The translations under genes were made by a program, and so were the position numbers. This document shows, one piece after another, positions 33,301 to 41,282 of a stretch of 41,679 nt of DNA. The stretch is from Streptomyces sp. A012304 (GTDB lineage Bacteria > Actinomycetota > Actinomycetes > Streptomycetales > Streptomycetaceae). Location: assembly GCF_026008495.1 (NCBI RefSeq), contig NZ_BQUN01000030.1, positions 1 through 41,679 of the forward strand. The letters are read 5' to 3'. The notes beneath the pieces are model-generated. The model saw nothing but the letters and a program-made list of their open reading frames with translations. It did not search any database and was not told the origin of the DNA. Positions within the stretch are counted from its first letter, which is position 1, and each line of letters begins with the position of its first letter.

Positions 33301-33783
33301 ATGGCACGAGAGCCTGGCAGTTCGCCGACCGCGGGCCGATCGCCCGGCAGGCCCGGAGCGACGCCGCAGGGCGTAGCTGTGCGCCCCACCCGCAGTCACA
33401 CGGTCGCGCGGGCACTGGCAGCTCTGGACGTCGACCGGCTGTCCGCGTACGAGGTGAGGGATCTGCCTACCTCCGCCCAGCCGGAGGGCTTCACACTCCG
33501 GGACTCCGCGCACCCGTCCGGCGTCGTCGTGTCGGTGCTCGGCGCGTACGGTCCGGATTGGAGTGCGCTACTGGTCAGGCTCCGGACTCACCTGGAACAG
33601 CCCTCGGTCGGCTACACGGTGGAGGACCTCGAAGGGCTCGACAAGCACGAGGTGATGGTCCGCCGGGCGAACGCGGACGAGTTGCAGGCCCGCCGAGCCC
33701 TCGAACCGGCACCGCCTGCAGAGGCGTCGGCCCCCTCCCGTGCAGAAGTCCTTGAGGCAGCGGGCCAGGAGATCCTCTTCTGA
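33301..33783 (+). CDS. Unknown protein, 160 residues
   Basis: ATG 33301 follows a strong AGGAGGAA site. A disordered N-terminal 30 residues precedes a globular part (HTVARALAALDVDRLSAYEVRDLP, GYTVEDLEGLDKHEVMVRRANADEL) and an Ala/Pro/Glu tail ending in GQEILF. The operon is continuous on both sides. Confidence 0.68.
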   Translation: MAREPGSSPTAGRSPGRPGATPQGVAVRPTRSHTVARALAALDVDRLSAYEVRDLPTSAQPEGFTLRDSAHPSGVVVSVLGAYGPDWSALLVRLRTHLEQPSVGYTVEDLEGLDKHEVMVRRANADELQARRALEPAPPAEASAPSRAEVLEAAGQEILF

Positions 33784-33842
33784 GCTGGCCGCCCGCCCCG
33801 TCCCTCCCACCGCATTCCGCACCCCGTGATGAATCCAGACCC

Positions 33843-34232
33843 ATGACCGTCTACTTCGCCTTCGTCCCCTCACGCGAGAGGCGCCCGGTGCGCCTCGGTT
33901 CCTTGGAATTCGCCCCGAACCAGGCCGTCCCCGAGTGGGCCCTCAAGCAGCGCGTGCGCGGGCAGCACGGCCCGACGTACTACGACGGCGTGAACCGCAC
34001 CGTCGCTCTGGCGGACCGGCCTGCCGCGGACTTCCCCGACGCCGATCACAGTGCCTGTCTGCTCGTGTGGAAACGCACGGCAGCGCAGCCCGTTCCTCAG
34101 CAGGACGAGGCACCAGACGAGGTGTGGACGCTCACACCCCGCGGCCGCGTGGTCAGAAGCCCCTGGGCCGGCATGCCCGGCCACACCCCATCCCCCGCCA
34201 GGAAGAAATCGGAAGGTCGCCACCATGGGTAA
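33843..34232 (+). CDS. Unknown protein, 129 residues
   Basis: ATG 33843, with no clear ribosome site. The protein starts MTVYFAFVPSRERRPVRLGSLEF and has a compact N-terminal 75 residues followed by a Pro/Lys/Arg-rich tail. Its last eight bases overlap the next gene. No family recognised. Confidence 0.62.
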   Translation: MTVYFAFVPSRERRPVRLGSLEFAPNQAVPEWALKQRVRGQHGPTYYDGVNRTVALADRPAADFPDADHSACLLVWKRTAAQPVPQQDEAPDEVWTLTPRGRVVRSPWAGMPGHTPSPARKKSEGRHHG

Positions 34233-34581
34233 CTCCTCGCGCCCCGGAAGCATCGTGATCCGTGAAATCGGCCACGCACCGTTCACCGTGCTCGGGGAGC
34301 AGTACGCCGTCCTGGAACTGGTCTGGAACGGCGACGTCGGCCGGTCATTCGACCTGGTGCGCGTCAGTGACAGCACTGTGCTCACCGAGGACGAGTCCTT
34401 CGACAGCTACCCCACGGACGAACAGATCGCCGACACCCTCGCGGAGCACGACATCGACGCCGAGGTGGCGAGCTGCATGTTCTGCCGGGAGAACGTCTTG
34501 CTGGCCACCGCGCACCGGCACACCGGCGGCTGGGTCGGCGATGCCTGCTGCTGGGACGAACGGCTGCGTTCCACGCAGTAA
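34225..34581 (+). CDS. Unknown protein with Cys pairs, 118 residues
   Basis: ATG 34225 is preceded by GGAAGG and overlaps the previous gene. It shows a beta-rich start (GSIVIREIGHAPFTVLGEQYAVLELVWNG), an acidic middle and a C-terminal CMFCRE plus DACCWDE, which could chelate zinc. Function unknown. Confidence 0.65.
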   Translation: MGNSSRPGSIVIREIGHAPFTVLGEQYAVLELVWNGDVGRSFDLVRVSDSTVLTEDESFDSYPTDEQIADTLAEHDIDAEVASCMFCRENVLLATAHRHTGGWVGDACCWDERLRSTQ

Positions 34582-34714
34582 GACCAGCACCCCGAGAACC
34601 CCGCCCGTGCGGTCGCTTCGGCTCGTCCGAAGAGCCTGGGCGCTCCCGCTCGCGACAGTCAGGCCCCGTCTGACCGCTGCTCCGACAACACCATCACCCT
34701 CAAGGAGACCCCTC

Positions 34715-35122
34715 GTGACTACCACTCGGTCCGGAGTCCGCATCGACGCCGACTCCACGACGATGAACACTGCCGTGCCCGGCCCCTGGGCCCTGAAGAG
34801 GGCGGTGCTGCACGATGAACTGGGCGGTGAACCGCACTTCGTGCGGTATGCGGCAGCCGACGGCGCGGCTTTGCGAGTGATCTGCCGGGCGGCCACGGAT
34901 TCCGGCACGGCGTTGCCGGCCAACGAGCTGGCCACCGCCTTCGTTCGCCGCGCGACCGGGCAGGTCCTGGCCCGGCCGCTGCGCGGGCCCGTGGTAGTGC
35001 TCGGCGCGGGCCGTGTCGGCGGGCTGTGGCGCTCCGGCGACCTCACCGATTTTCACCGCGCGCTGTTGTACTCCCTCGCCCGTGAGCGAGGCTGCCCGGG
35101 TGACTGGGATGTCGCGCTGTGA
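34715..35122 (+). CDS. Unknown protein, 135 residues
   Basis: GTG 34715 follows AAGGAG. The protein has a central beta-rich region (GEPHFVRYAAADGAALRVICRAATDSG), a helix (ANELATAFVRRATGQVLA) and PVVVLGAGRVGGLW near the end, which resembles but does not fully match a nucleotide-binding turn. Its stop overlaps the RNA ligase start as GTGA, so the two are coupled. Confidence 0.65.
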   Translation: MTTTRSGVRIDADSTTMNTAVPGPWALKRAVLHDELGGEPHFVRYAAADGAALRVICRAATDSGTALPANELATAFVRRATGQVLARPLRGPVVVLGAGRVGGLWRSGDLTDFHRALLYSLARERGCPGDWDVAL

Positions 35123-35741
35123 CCGCCGATCTGCCGAGGTATCCGCGTACGCCTCATCTGCCGGGGTCTCCGGGGGCGACGGACGACGACGTCTGGTGCG
35201 ACTGGTCCAGTTTCGTTCCCGAGCCGGGGCGCGAGCTCGTCACCACGCTCAAGATGGACGGGGCAAACACGACGTTGCACGCGGGCGGTATGTATGGGCG
35301 CTCCCGACCGGGCGCAGCCGGCCGTGGCAGAGCCGGATGCGGGCCTTCGCCGCAGCGGTGTGTCCGCTGATCCCGCAGGGAGTACGGGTGTGCGGTGAGG
35401 ACCTGACCGTTGCGCATTCGATCGTCTACGAGCGGGAGCTCCCGCCGTTCATGGTCTTCTCGGTGTGGGACGGTGACGTCTGCCTGCCGTGGGACGAGAC
35501 GGTGGCCTGGGCGGACATGCTCGGTCTGCTCACCGTCCCGCTGCTGGCCCGCGGACCGAGGCCGGACGAGCCGCAGCGCCTACGCGAAGCCTTCGACCAG
35601 CGCACGGACGTCGAGCGGGACGAGGGGTTCGTGGTGCGCGACGCGCAGGGCTTCGCGCGAGGGGAGTTCGCCGGGCGGGTGGCCAAGTGGGTCCGCAGCG
35701 GTCATGTGCGGACCGGAGCGCGATGGCCCGCCAATCATTGA
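35119..35741 (+). pseudogene. RNA ligase (Rnl2-like), frameshifted
   Basis: The frame from GTG 35119 gives an N-terminus with YPRTPHLPGSPGATDDDVW and the nucleotidyl-transfer motif LKMDGANTT (K45). Homology then continues in another frame from about 35310: CPLIPQGVRVCGEDLTVAHSIVY, FMVFSVWDGD, LPWDETVAWADMLG, DEGFVVRD and VAKWVRSGHV to TGA 35739-35741. One missing base near 35300 would rejoin a protein of about 206 residues. Such enzymes join RNA ends via an adenylated lysine and occur in phages and in repair systems. The TGA ends where box promoter 10 begins. I see no classic slippery site, so decay or an assembly error is more likely than programmed frameshifting. Confidence 0.82.
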
Positions 35742-35770
35742 TTGCGTAATTGGATTTACCGCAGTAGAGT
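35742..35770 (+). promoter_or_regulatory. Box promoter 10 (TTGCGT, 17 bp, TAGAGT)
   Basis: TTGCGT 35742-35747, spacer AATTGGATTTACCGCAG, TAGAGT 35765-35770. It starts immediately after the stop of the RNA ligase. It drives the GNAT at 35856 and probably the following three genes through DndC. Confidence 0.87.
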
Positions 35771-35855
35771 TGAGGTATCGGTTGCGGCATCGGTCGCGCT
35801 GTCTCTCCCGGTGCCGCACCGCGCCCGCTTCGCTGCCACTTCTCAGGACACCGCA

Positions 35856-36533
35856 ATGTCTTCTCGACGCTCCCGTTCCCCGTTCCGCCTCCGCGACGCC
35901 GGTCAGCGCGATGTGGAGGTCTTCATGGAGCTGATCCGTCACGCCGATCCCGAGCACCCCTCGCCGTTCCACGCGGCCCGGCTCACCTTGAGCCTCCCGC
36001 CGGAACCGCCTCTGTCCCACCAGCTCGACCTCTGTCTCATCGCCGAGGACCAGCGCGGCAAGGCCGTCGGGGCGCTGGTGGCCGGCCCGCCGGAGTGGCT
36101 CGTGGCGCATCCCGGGCTGCAGAACTCCGCACTGCTGCTGGACCTGGTGCACCGGATCACCATGATCCACGGAGTGGCTGTCGCACCGCGCTATCGCAGA
36201 CGCGGAATCGGCCGGGCGTTGATCCGCCAGGCCGAGCAGCGCTACCGAGCACTCGGCTGGGGCCTGTCCATGCTCATCCACGCCCCGTCGCTGGCGACCT
36301 ACTACGAGCGGCTGGGCTACGTGTCGCACCCGGCGCTCCTGATGAATCTCCCCAGCCCGCACCCTTTCATCGGGCAGGACTTCCTCGACATGCTCACCGC
36401 GCTCAAGCCGCTGTCTCCCGACGTCCGCCTGGCCGACGTCGCGTTCGCGCCCGCGCCCGTCATCTCCGGTGTCTTGCCCGGCAGCCAGGTGCCCGAGCAT
36501 GCCTGGTTCGACGGCGCCGGGCTGTGCTACTGA
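35856..36533 (+). CDS. GNAT acetyltransferase, copy 2 of a paralogous pair
   Basis: ATG 35856 has AGGA upstream. The 225-residue protein has the acetyl-CoA loop VAVAPRYRRRGIGRALI (107-123) and ATYYERLGYV. It matches the 16477 protein in overall layout: the LSLPPEPPLS segment, the position of the loop, and a C-terminal extension ending SGVLPGSQVP. Each copy is the first gene after a box promoter. Substrate unknown. Confidence 0.86.
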   Translation: MSSRRSRSPFRLRDAGQRDVEVFMELIRHADPEHPSPFHAARLTLSLPPEPPLSHQLDLCLIAEDQRGKAVGALVAGPPEWLVAHPGLQNSALLLDLVHRITMIHGVAVAPRYRRRGIGRALIRQAEQRYRALGWGLSMLIHAPSLATYYERLGYVSHPALLMNLPSPHPFIGQDFLDMLTALKPLSPDVRLADVAFAPAPVISGVLPGSQVPEHAWFDGAGLCY

Positions 36534-36567
36534 CCTCGCCGTTCCTACCGCCTCCGAGAGCCACCCC

Positions 36568-37005
36568 ATGCCCAACTACGAAGCGGCCGTGCGTGTCCTG
36601 ACCCAGGACGCGCTCGGCAACCAGCGCTGGAACGGCCTGACTCGTGAATGCGAGTCCATGCCCACCAGCGCGTACCACGAGATGCGCGACGGCGCGGCAG
36701 CGATCGTGCAGCGCCTGGCCGGGGCCGTGAACTGGCCCCGGCTGCTGTTCGAGGCGGCTTCCCGTCACCTACGGCTTCACCCCGACCTCGTAGCCGAGGA
36801 CGACCCGCACTACCCCGCCCCAGTGGACGGCGTGTGTGGCGAATGCCTTCGCGAGGCATTCCTCGCCGACGACACCGGGGCCCAGAACTGGGACGCCCGC
36901 CCCGTCGCGCCCCGCGAACACCTGGACACGGACTGGCCCGCGATCGTGGCGGCCGTCTTCCGTCACCGTGCGGCAGCGCACTGGCACCCGTTCAAGGACC
37001 AGTAG
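36568..37005 (+). CDS. Unknown protein, 145 residues
   Basis: ATG 36568, with GAGAG upstream. It is mostly helical, with YHEMRDGAAAIVQRLAGAVNWPRLLFEAASRHL, then a Cys pair (VCGECLREAF) and a Trp/His-rich end. It is the second gene of the unit started at box promoter 10. No family recognised. Confidence 0.65.
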   Translation: MPNYEAAVRVLTQDALGNQRWNGLTRECESMPTSAYHEMRDGAAAIVQRLAGAVNWPRLLFEAASRHLRLHPDLVAEDDPHYPAPVDGVCGECLREAFLADDTGAQNWDARPVAPREHLDTDWPAIVAAVFRHRAAAHWHPFKDQ

Positions 37006-37056
37006 CCGCCCTCGCGGCCCCTCCCTTCCACCGCCTCACCTCTTCAGGAGCTTCTC

Positions 37057-37902
37057 GTGCCCGTCGCCCGCTATGCCCTTCAGTACGCCGCCCAACTCGC
37101 TGACCTCCTGGGGCCGCAGTGGCGCGCGGCGAGCGCCGACTCGTCGACGTTCGCCGTACTCGAAGGCCCCGGCGTCGAATTCGACGTCCGCACCACCGCA
37201 CCCGTACGGGCGCACACCCCGGTGGCGGTGTCGACCCGCCCGCGGGGAGATCTGGTCTGGAGCAGGCGCTCGGACTACCGCGGAGAGGCATCAGGGGTCA
37301 TCGGGGACCCGGGGCCGGTCGCCGATGAGATCCGCTCCCACATCATGCCCGCCTGGCAGGAGCTGGTCACCGAGCTTGAGGCCCGCACGGCCCGGACGCG
37401 GGCGGCGATCCGGCACTTCGCTCCCCGCGCCGCCGAGATCACCGGGGCCACCGTCTCCTACGGCTCGCGCCCCGGGGTGGCCGACATCCGCTGGGAGGGA
37501 GGCCGCGCCGTGCTGTGGGCGAGCGACGAAGGAGTCATCTCCTCCCCGTGCATCGAGATCACCAGGGCGCGCGGTGCGGCCACCGTGTTCGCCGTGCTGC
37601 ACAGCGCGGCGGGCACCGCACGGCGGTTCAGCATCGGCGACATCGGCGAGGCGGCCGCCCTGCTCCTCGGCGACGGCTGGAGCGCAACGTCGTCACCGTG
37701 GGGCGTCGCCGCACATATCGCGCACCGGGACACCCCCGGCGCCGGCTACACCCTGGCTGTCGCCGAGGGCCACCTGTACGTGTCGGCCGACCTCGTCGAC
37801 GAGTCCCGCACCTACCTGAACGACGTGTCCGACGCCGACGACCTGGAGGTGCTCGGTGCCTGTGTCTGCGCCGTCGTGCGCCGCTTCCACACCGACATCT
37901 GA
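37057..37902 (+). CDS. Unknown protein with two similar halves, 281 residues
   Basis: GTG 37057 follows AGGAG. The protein opens RYALQYAAQLADLLGPQWRAASADSSTFAVLEGPG. It has an internal segment of similar type later (FSIGDIGEAAALLLGDGWSATSSPWG, then YTLAVAEGHLYVSADL), which hints at a repeated alpha/beta unit. No catalytic motif or membrane segment. It directly precedes dndC. Confidence 0.65.
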   Translation: MPVARYALQYAAQLADLLGPQWRAASADSSTFAVLEGPGVEFDVRTTAPVRAHTPVAVSTRPRGDLVWSRRSDYRGEASGVIGDPGPVADEIRSHIMPAWQELVTELEARTARTRAAIRHFAPRAAEITGATVSYGSRPGVADIRWEGGRAVLWASDEGVISSPCIEITRARGAATVFAVLHSAAGTARRFSIGDIGEAAALLLGDGWSATSSPWGVAAHIAHRDTPGAGYTLAVAEGHLYVSADLVDESRTYLNDVSDADDLEVLGACVCAVVRRFHTDI

Positions 37903-38010
37903 TCTGCACCGGCCGGGGCGCTGTCCGCGCCCCGGCCCCACGTCCACTCTCCTCCGGCAGCACGGACGACCGCAGTCCGTTCGGGCCGGCTTCTGCGCGA
38001 AGGCTTCCGT

Positions 38011-39615
38011 ATGCGTCCTCCTGTGCTCCTGGACCTCTCCCCCACCCGAGCCGTGCCGTTCGCCGGCCAGACCATGGGCCAGTGGCTCACCGGCATCCTC
38101 GAAGAGATCCGCGATCTGTACCGGGCTGATCAGGTGCCCTGGGTGGTGGGCTACAGCGGCGGCAAGGACTCGACGCTGTGCCTCATGCTCGTGTGGATGG
38201 CGCTGGCCGGCCTGCCTCCGGGCGAGCGCACCAAGGTGGTGCACGTCATCAGCACCGACACCGGTGTCGAGAACCCGGTGGTCGCCGCCTGGGTGAACGC
38301 CTCGCTCGACTCGATGCGGCGGGCAGCCGCAGAGCAGGGTCTGCCGATCGAGGCGCACCGGCTGACGCCGGCGGTCGAGGACTCGTTCTGGGTGTGCCTC
38401 ATCGGCCGCGGTTACGCCGCGCCGAGGCCGAAGTTCCGGTGGTGCACAGAACGTTTGAAGATCAAGCCTTCGAATGCGTTCATCCGCGCTGTGGTGGCCG
38501 CGTTCGGCGAGGTCATCTTGGTGCTGGGCACCCGCAAGGCCGAGTCGCGGGCGCGGGCGCGGACCATGGCCCGCCACGAGAAGCGCAGGGTGCGCGACCG
38601 TCTCAGCCCGAACGGTTCGCTGCCCAACTCCCTGGTGTACTCGCCGATCGAGGACCTCAGCAATGACGAGGTGTGGGAGCTGCTCATGCAGCATCCCAAC
38701 CCGTGGGGGCACAGCAACAAGGACTTGCTCACCATGTACCAGGGGGCGTCTCCGGACGCCGAGTGCCCGCTGGTCGTGGATTCCACGACGCCGTCGTGCG
38801 GCGACAGCCGGTTCGGCTGCTGGACCTGCACGTTGGTCTCCGAGGACAAGTCGATGCAGGCCATGATCAGCAATGACGCGGAGAAGGAGTGGATGTTGCC
38901 GCTGCTGGAGCTGCGTAACGCCCTGGACGTGGACGATGACCGGGAACTGAGGGACTTCCGGCGAATGAGCGGGCGGCTTCATCCGTTCAAGGGCCGGCTG
39001 GTGCACGGCGCCTATCTGCAGCAGGCCCGTGAGGAGTGGCTGCGCCGGCTTCTGGAGGCGCAGACGTGGATCCGGGCGAACGGGCCGCAGTACGTCCGGG
39101 ACCTGACCTTGATCACCTTGGAGGAGCTGCGGGCCATCCGGCACGAGTGGGTGTATGTCAAGCACGAGATCGAGGACTCGCTTCCCGGCATCTACCAGTC
39201 TGCGACCGGTGAGCCCTATCCGGACCCGCCGGTGGACAGCGCCCTGGCCGTGAACGGTGCCGAGATGGTCGACACCCTGCGCGAGGTGTGCGGGGACGAC
39301 GAGCAGCAGTTCCTGATGATCCGCGAACTTCTGGGCGTAGAGCGGGTCTTCCGGACGATGACGCGCCGCGCGGGTCTGTTCGACGCCCTGGAGAAGGTCG
39401 TCGGCAAGTACGCGTTCGAGGACGAGGAGGACGCTCTCGACTTCGCGCTCAGGCGGGAGCAGCACACGGCCGAGTTGCGGGACCTGCCCGCGGCCGGCGA
39501 GCTGCAGCCGTCCCCGCCACCGGAGGAGCGTTCCCCTACGGAGGCGGAGACGTTGGCCGCGGACCTGCGTGCCGCCGGACTGGTGCCGGCCGACACATCG
39601 TTGGATGGCCCGTAG
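38011..39615 (+). CDS. dndC: DndC-like PP-loop protein (DNA phosphorothioation)
   Basis: ATG 38011 follows GAAGG. The 534-residue protein has the PP-loop YSGGKDST (48-55) and the four cysteines expected for the DndC 4Fe-4S cluster (C145 in RWCTERLKIKPS, C263, C270 and C273 in CGDSRFGCWTC). It has the usual DndC length and a Glu/Pro-rich tail. In Dnd systems DndC acts with DndA, DndD and DndE to place sulfur in the DNA backbone. None of those partners is in this window. Either partners lie elsewhere, or this is a stand-alone enzyme with another substrate. The PAPS-reductase-like fold is certain; the exact reaction is not. Confidence 0.9.
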   Translation: MRPPVLLDLSPTRAVPFAGQTMGQWLTGILEEIRDLYRADQVPWVVGYSGGKDSTLCLMLVWMALAGLPPGERTKVVHVISTDTGVENPVVAAWVNASLDSMRRAAAEQGLPIEAHRLTPAVEDSFWVCLIGRGYAAPRPKFRWCTERLKIKPSNAFIRAVVAAFGEVILVLGTRKAESRARARTMARHEKRRVRDRLSPNGSLPNSLVYSPIEDLSNDEVWELLMQHPNPWGHSNKDLLTMYQGASPDAECPLVVDSTTPSCGDSRFGCWTCTLVSEDKSMQAMISNDAEKEWMLPLLELRNALDVDDDRELRDFRRMSGRLHPFKGRLVHGAYLQQAREEWLRRLLEAQTWIRANGPQYVRDLTLITLEELRAIRHEWVYVKHEIEDSLPGIYQSATGEPYPDPPVDSALAVNGAEMVDTLREVCGDDEQQFLMIRELLGVERVFRTMTRRAGLFDALEKVVGKYAFEDEEDALDFALRREQHTAELRDLPAAGELQPSPPPEERSPTEAETLAADLRAAGLVPADTSLDGP

Positions 39616-39643
39616 GCCGGAACCTCATGGCGTTTGCCGTGCG

Positions 39644-39672
39644 GCTCCGGCGCCGGGAAGGCCGGCCGGAGC
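39644..39672. terminator. Bidirectional terminator between dndC and hupA
   Basis: GCTCCGGC (39644-39651) pairs with GCCGGAGC (39665-39672) around a 13-base loop, between the convergent dndC and HU genes. Confidence 0.5.
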
Positions 39673-39675
39673 TGT

Positions 39676-39957
39676 TCAGGCCCCCTTGGCGGCTTCCTTG
39701 AGCTTGGACCCGGCGGAGACCTTCGCGCTGTAGCCGGCCGGGATCTGGATCGGCTCGCCCGTCTGCGGGTTCCGCGCGGTGCGCGCCGAGCGGTGGGTGC
39801 GCTCGAAGGTCAGGAAGCCGGGGATGGTGACCTTCTCGTCGCCCTTGGCGACGACCTCGCCGACCGTCTCGGCGAAAGCGGTCAGCACGGCATCGACGTC
39901 CTTGCGGGCCACCGAGGCTCGGTCGGACAGTGCGGCGATCAGCTCACTTCGGTTCAT
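39676..39957 (-). CDS. hupA: HupA-type HU nucleoid protein
   Basis: ATG 39957 follows GGAG. This is a 93-residue HU of exactly the Streptomyces HupA type: MNRSELIAALSDRA start, KVTIPGFLTFERTHR, ARNPQTGEPIQIPAG arm, ending SKLKEAAKGA. It bends DNA and organises the nucleoid. It is much closer to a chromosomal housekeeping HU than the protein at 20064, so it could mask the presence of the element or have been captured recently from a host. Confidence 0.96.
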   Translation of the reverse strand: MNRSELIAALSDRASVARKDVDAVLTAFAETVGEVVAKGDEKVTIPGFLTFERTHRSARTARNPQTGEPIQIPAGYSAKVSAGSKLKEAAKGA

Positions 39958-40093
39958 ACAGCATCTCCGTATCTCGTGACATCGCACCGCGGCGGAGCGG
40001 CGCGACGGGTCGGTCAATCCTTGCATTCGCCACCGAGCACTCCCGCCGCCTGCGGGGCGGTGCACTGCGGCGACATCTGTACAGTCCACTGAC

Positions 40094-41245
40094 TCAGCCG
40101 AGCAGCGTCTGCTTGTGTGCTGGCGGGTCGGGCACGGGGGCGTACGTCATCTGGTCGGCGAGCTGGCGTAGCCCGTCGGGTTCGGAATGTGCATTGGTGA
40201 TTCCTTCAGCCGCGATTTTGAACTGCTGGAGTCCGCCCGGAAGTGCCCGGTAGCCGCGCTTGACTGCCCACCTCGAGCCCGGCAGGTCACCGTCCTTGAG
40301 GTAGCGGTGGGCCAGTTCCCGCGCCGCGCTCACGATGGCCTCGGTCATCTCCCGGACATAGGGGGCCGCCCATCCGTACCAGTCCGGGCGTACGGCATCG
40401 GCGAAGGGCGGGCCCTCGACGAGCTGAAGGGCGGCGCGCAGGCATCGCGTGCCGGTCGGCGAGCCGTCGCTCTCGCCCAGGGCAGCAAGTGCGCGGAACT
40501 GGCTCCAGTCGCTGGTGACTGACGGGGCGAGGACGTACCCGCTCTCTTGCGTCCACTTGGGGAAGTGGGCGACTCCGAGCCAGGCCCGCAGTCGGCTCAT
40601 GGCCGTGTTGCGGCTGTCCGCCCGCGTCACTTGTTCCGGCCACAGAGCTGCGTCCATGGCGTGCCGGTCGGTGCCGGGGTTCAGGTGGAGCCAGATCGCG
40701 TACTCGGTCAGCCGCGAGAGTCGCTGGGTCTCGACGCGGCCTCGGGCACCGTGCACTTGGGGGGACCCCAGCAACACCAGGTAGATGCCGGCCGACGGCT
40801 GGGGGAAGGGCAGCGTGGCCCAGTCGATGGCCTGTTCCCGCTCGACGGGAACAGGAGGCTCTGCCGGTTCCGGGCGGTCATGTTCTGGGAGCGGCAGCGC
40901 ATGGAGCAGGCCTTCCAGCACGCCGCACGTGATCGCCCACCCCTCGGCGAACATCTCCTCCCGCGCGTCGCCGTCGACGGTGCTCGGCATGGTCCATGGC
41001 GCCTCGGGCCGAAGGATCTGCCATGCGGGGTCCTCGGGCCGGCAGAGGGACTGGATGACAACCAGGGCGGCCGCTCGCCAGCGGGCGAGGACGGAGATCG
41101 GACTGTTGGCGTCGAGTGTCTCGGCCTCCTGGAGAAGTCGATGAGTGATCTGCCCGAGGCGGTACACGGAACCCGGGTGAAGGAACTCGGGATTCCGGTC
41201 GACCGGCACAGGGGCGGTGGAGGGGAGCGCGGAGAGAGTGGTCAT
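40094..41245 (-). CDS. Protein with C-terminal BTAD (SARP-like activator) domain
   Basis: I chose ATG 41245, which has CTGGAG upstream. The N-terminal 145 residues are of unknown type. From about residue 150 the protein shows an OmpR-like winged-helix arrangement (YLVLLGSPQVHGARGRVETQRLSRLTEYAIWLHLNPG, then LWPEQVTRADSRNTAMSRLRAWLG). A tetratricopeptide-like BTAD region follows (ALAALGESDG, VREMTEAIVSAARELAHRYLKDGD). This matches the BTAD domain of SARP-like proteins in actinobacterial accessory DNA (recalled). Its upstream region carries copy B of the 34-bp element, about 270 bases away. DNA-binding regulation is likely; targets are unknown. Confidence 0.75.
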   Translation of the reverse strand: MTTLSALPSTAPVPVDRNPEFLHPGSVYRLGQITHRLLQEAETLDANSPISVLARWRAAALVVIQSLCRPEDPAWQILRPEAPWTMPSTVDGDAREEMFAEGWAITCGVLEGLLHALPLPEHDRPEPAEPPVPVEREQAIDWATLPFPQPSAGIYLVLLGSPQVHGARGRVETQRLSRLTEYAIWLHLNPGTDRHAMDAALWPEQVTRADSRNTAMSRLRAWLGVAHFPKWTQESGYVLAPSVTSDWSQFRALAALGESDGSPTGTRCLRAALQLVEGPPFADAVRPDWYGWAAPYVREMTEAIVSAARELAHRYLKDGDLPGSRWAVKRGYRALPGGLQQFKIAAEGITNAHSEPDGLRQLADQMTYAPVPDPPAHKQTLLG

Positions 41246-41282
41246 GATGCTCCAGATCAGATCCCTTGCTGGACTGCGGTGT

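Noticed and set aside
35280..35320. Programmed -1 frameshift in RNA ligase
   Set aside because: No X XXY YYZ heptamer or stimulatory structure is apparent; a plain one-base loss fits better.
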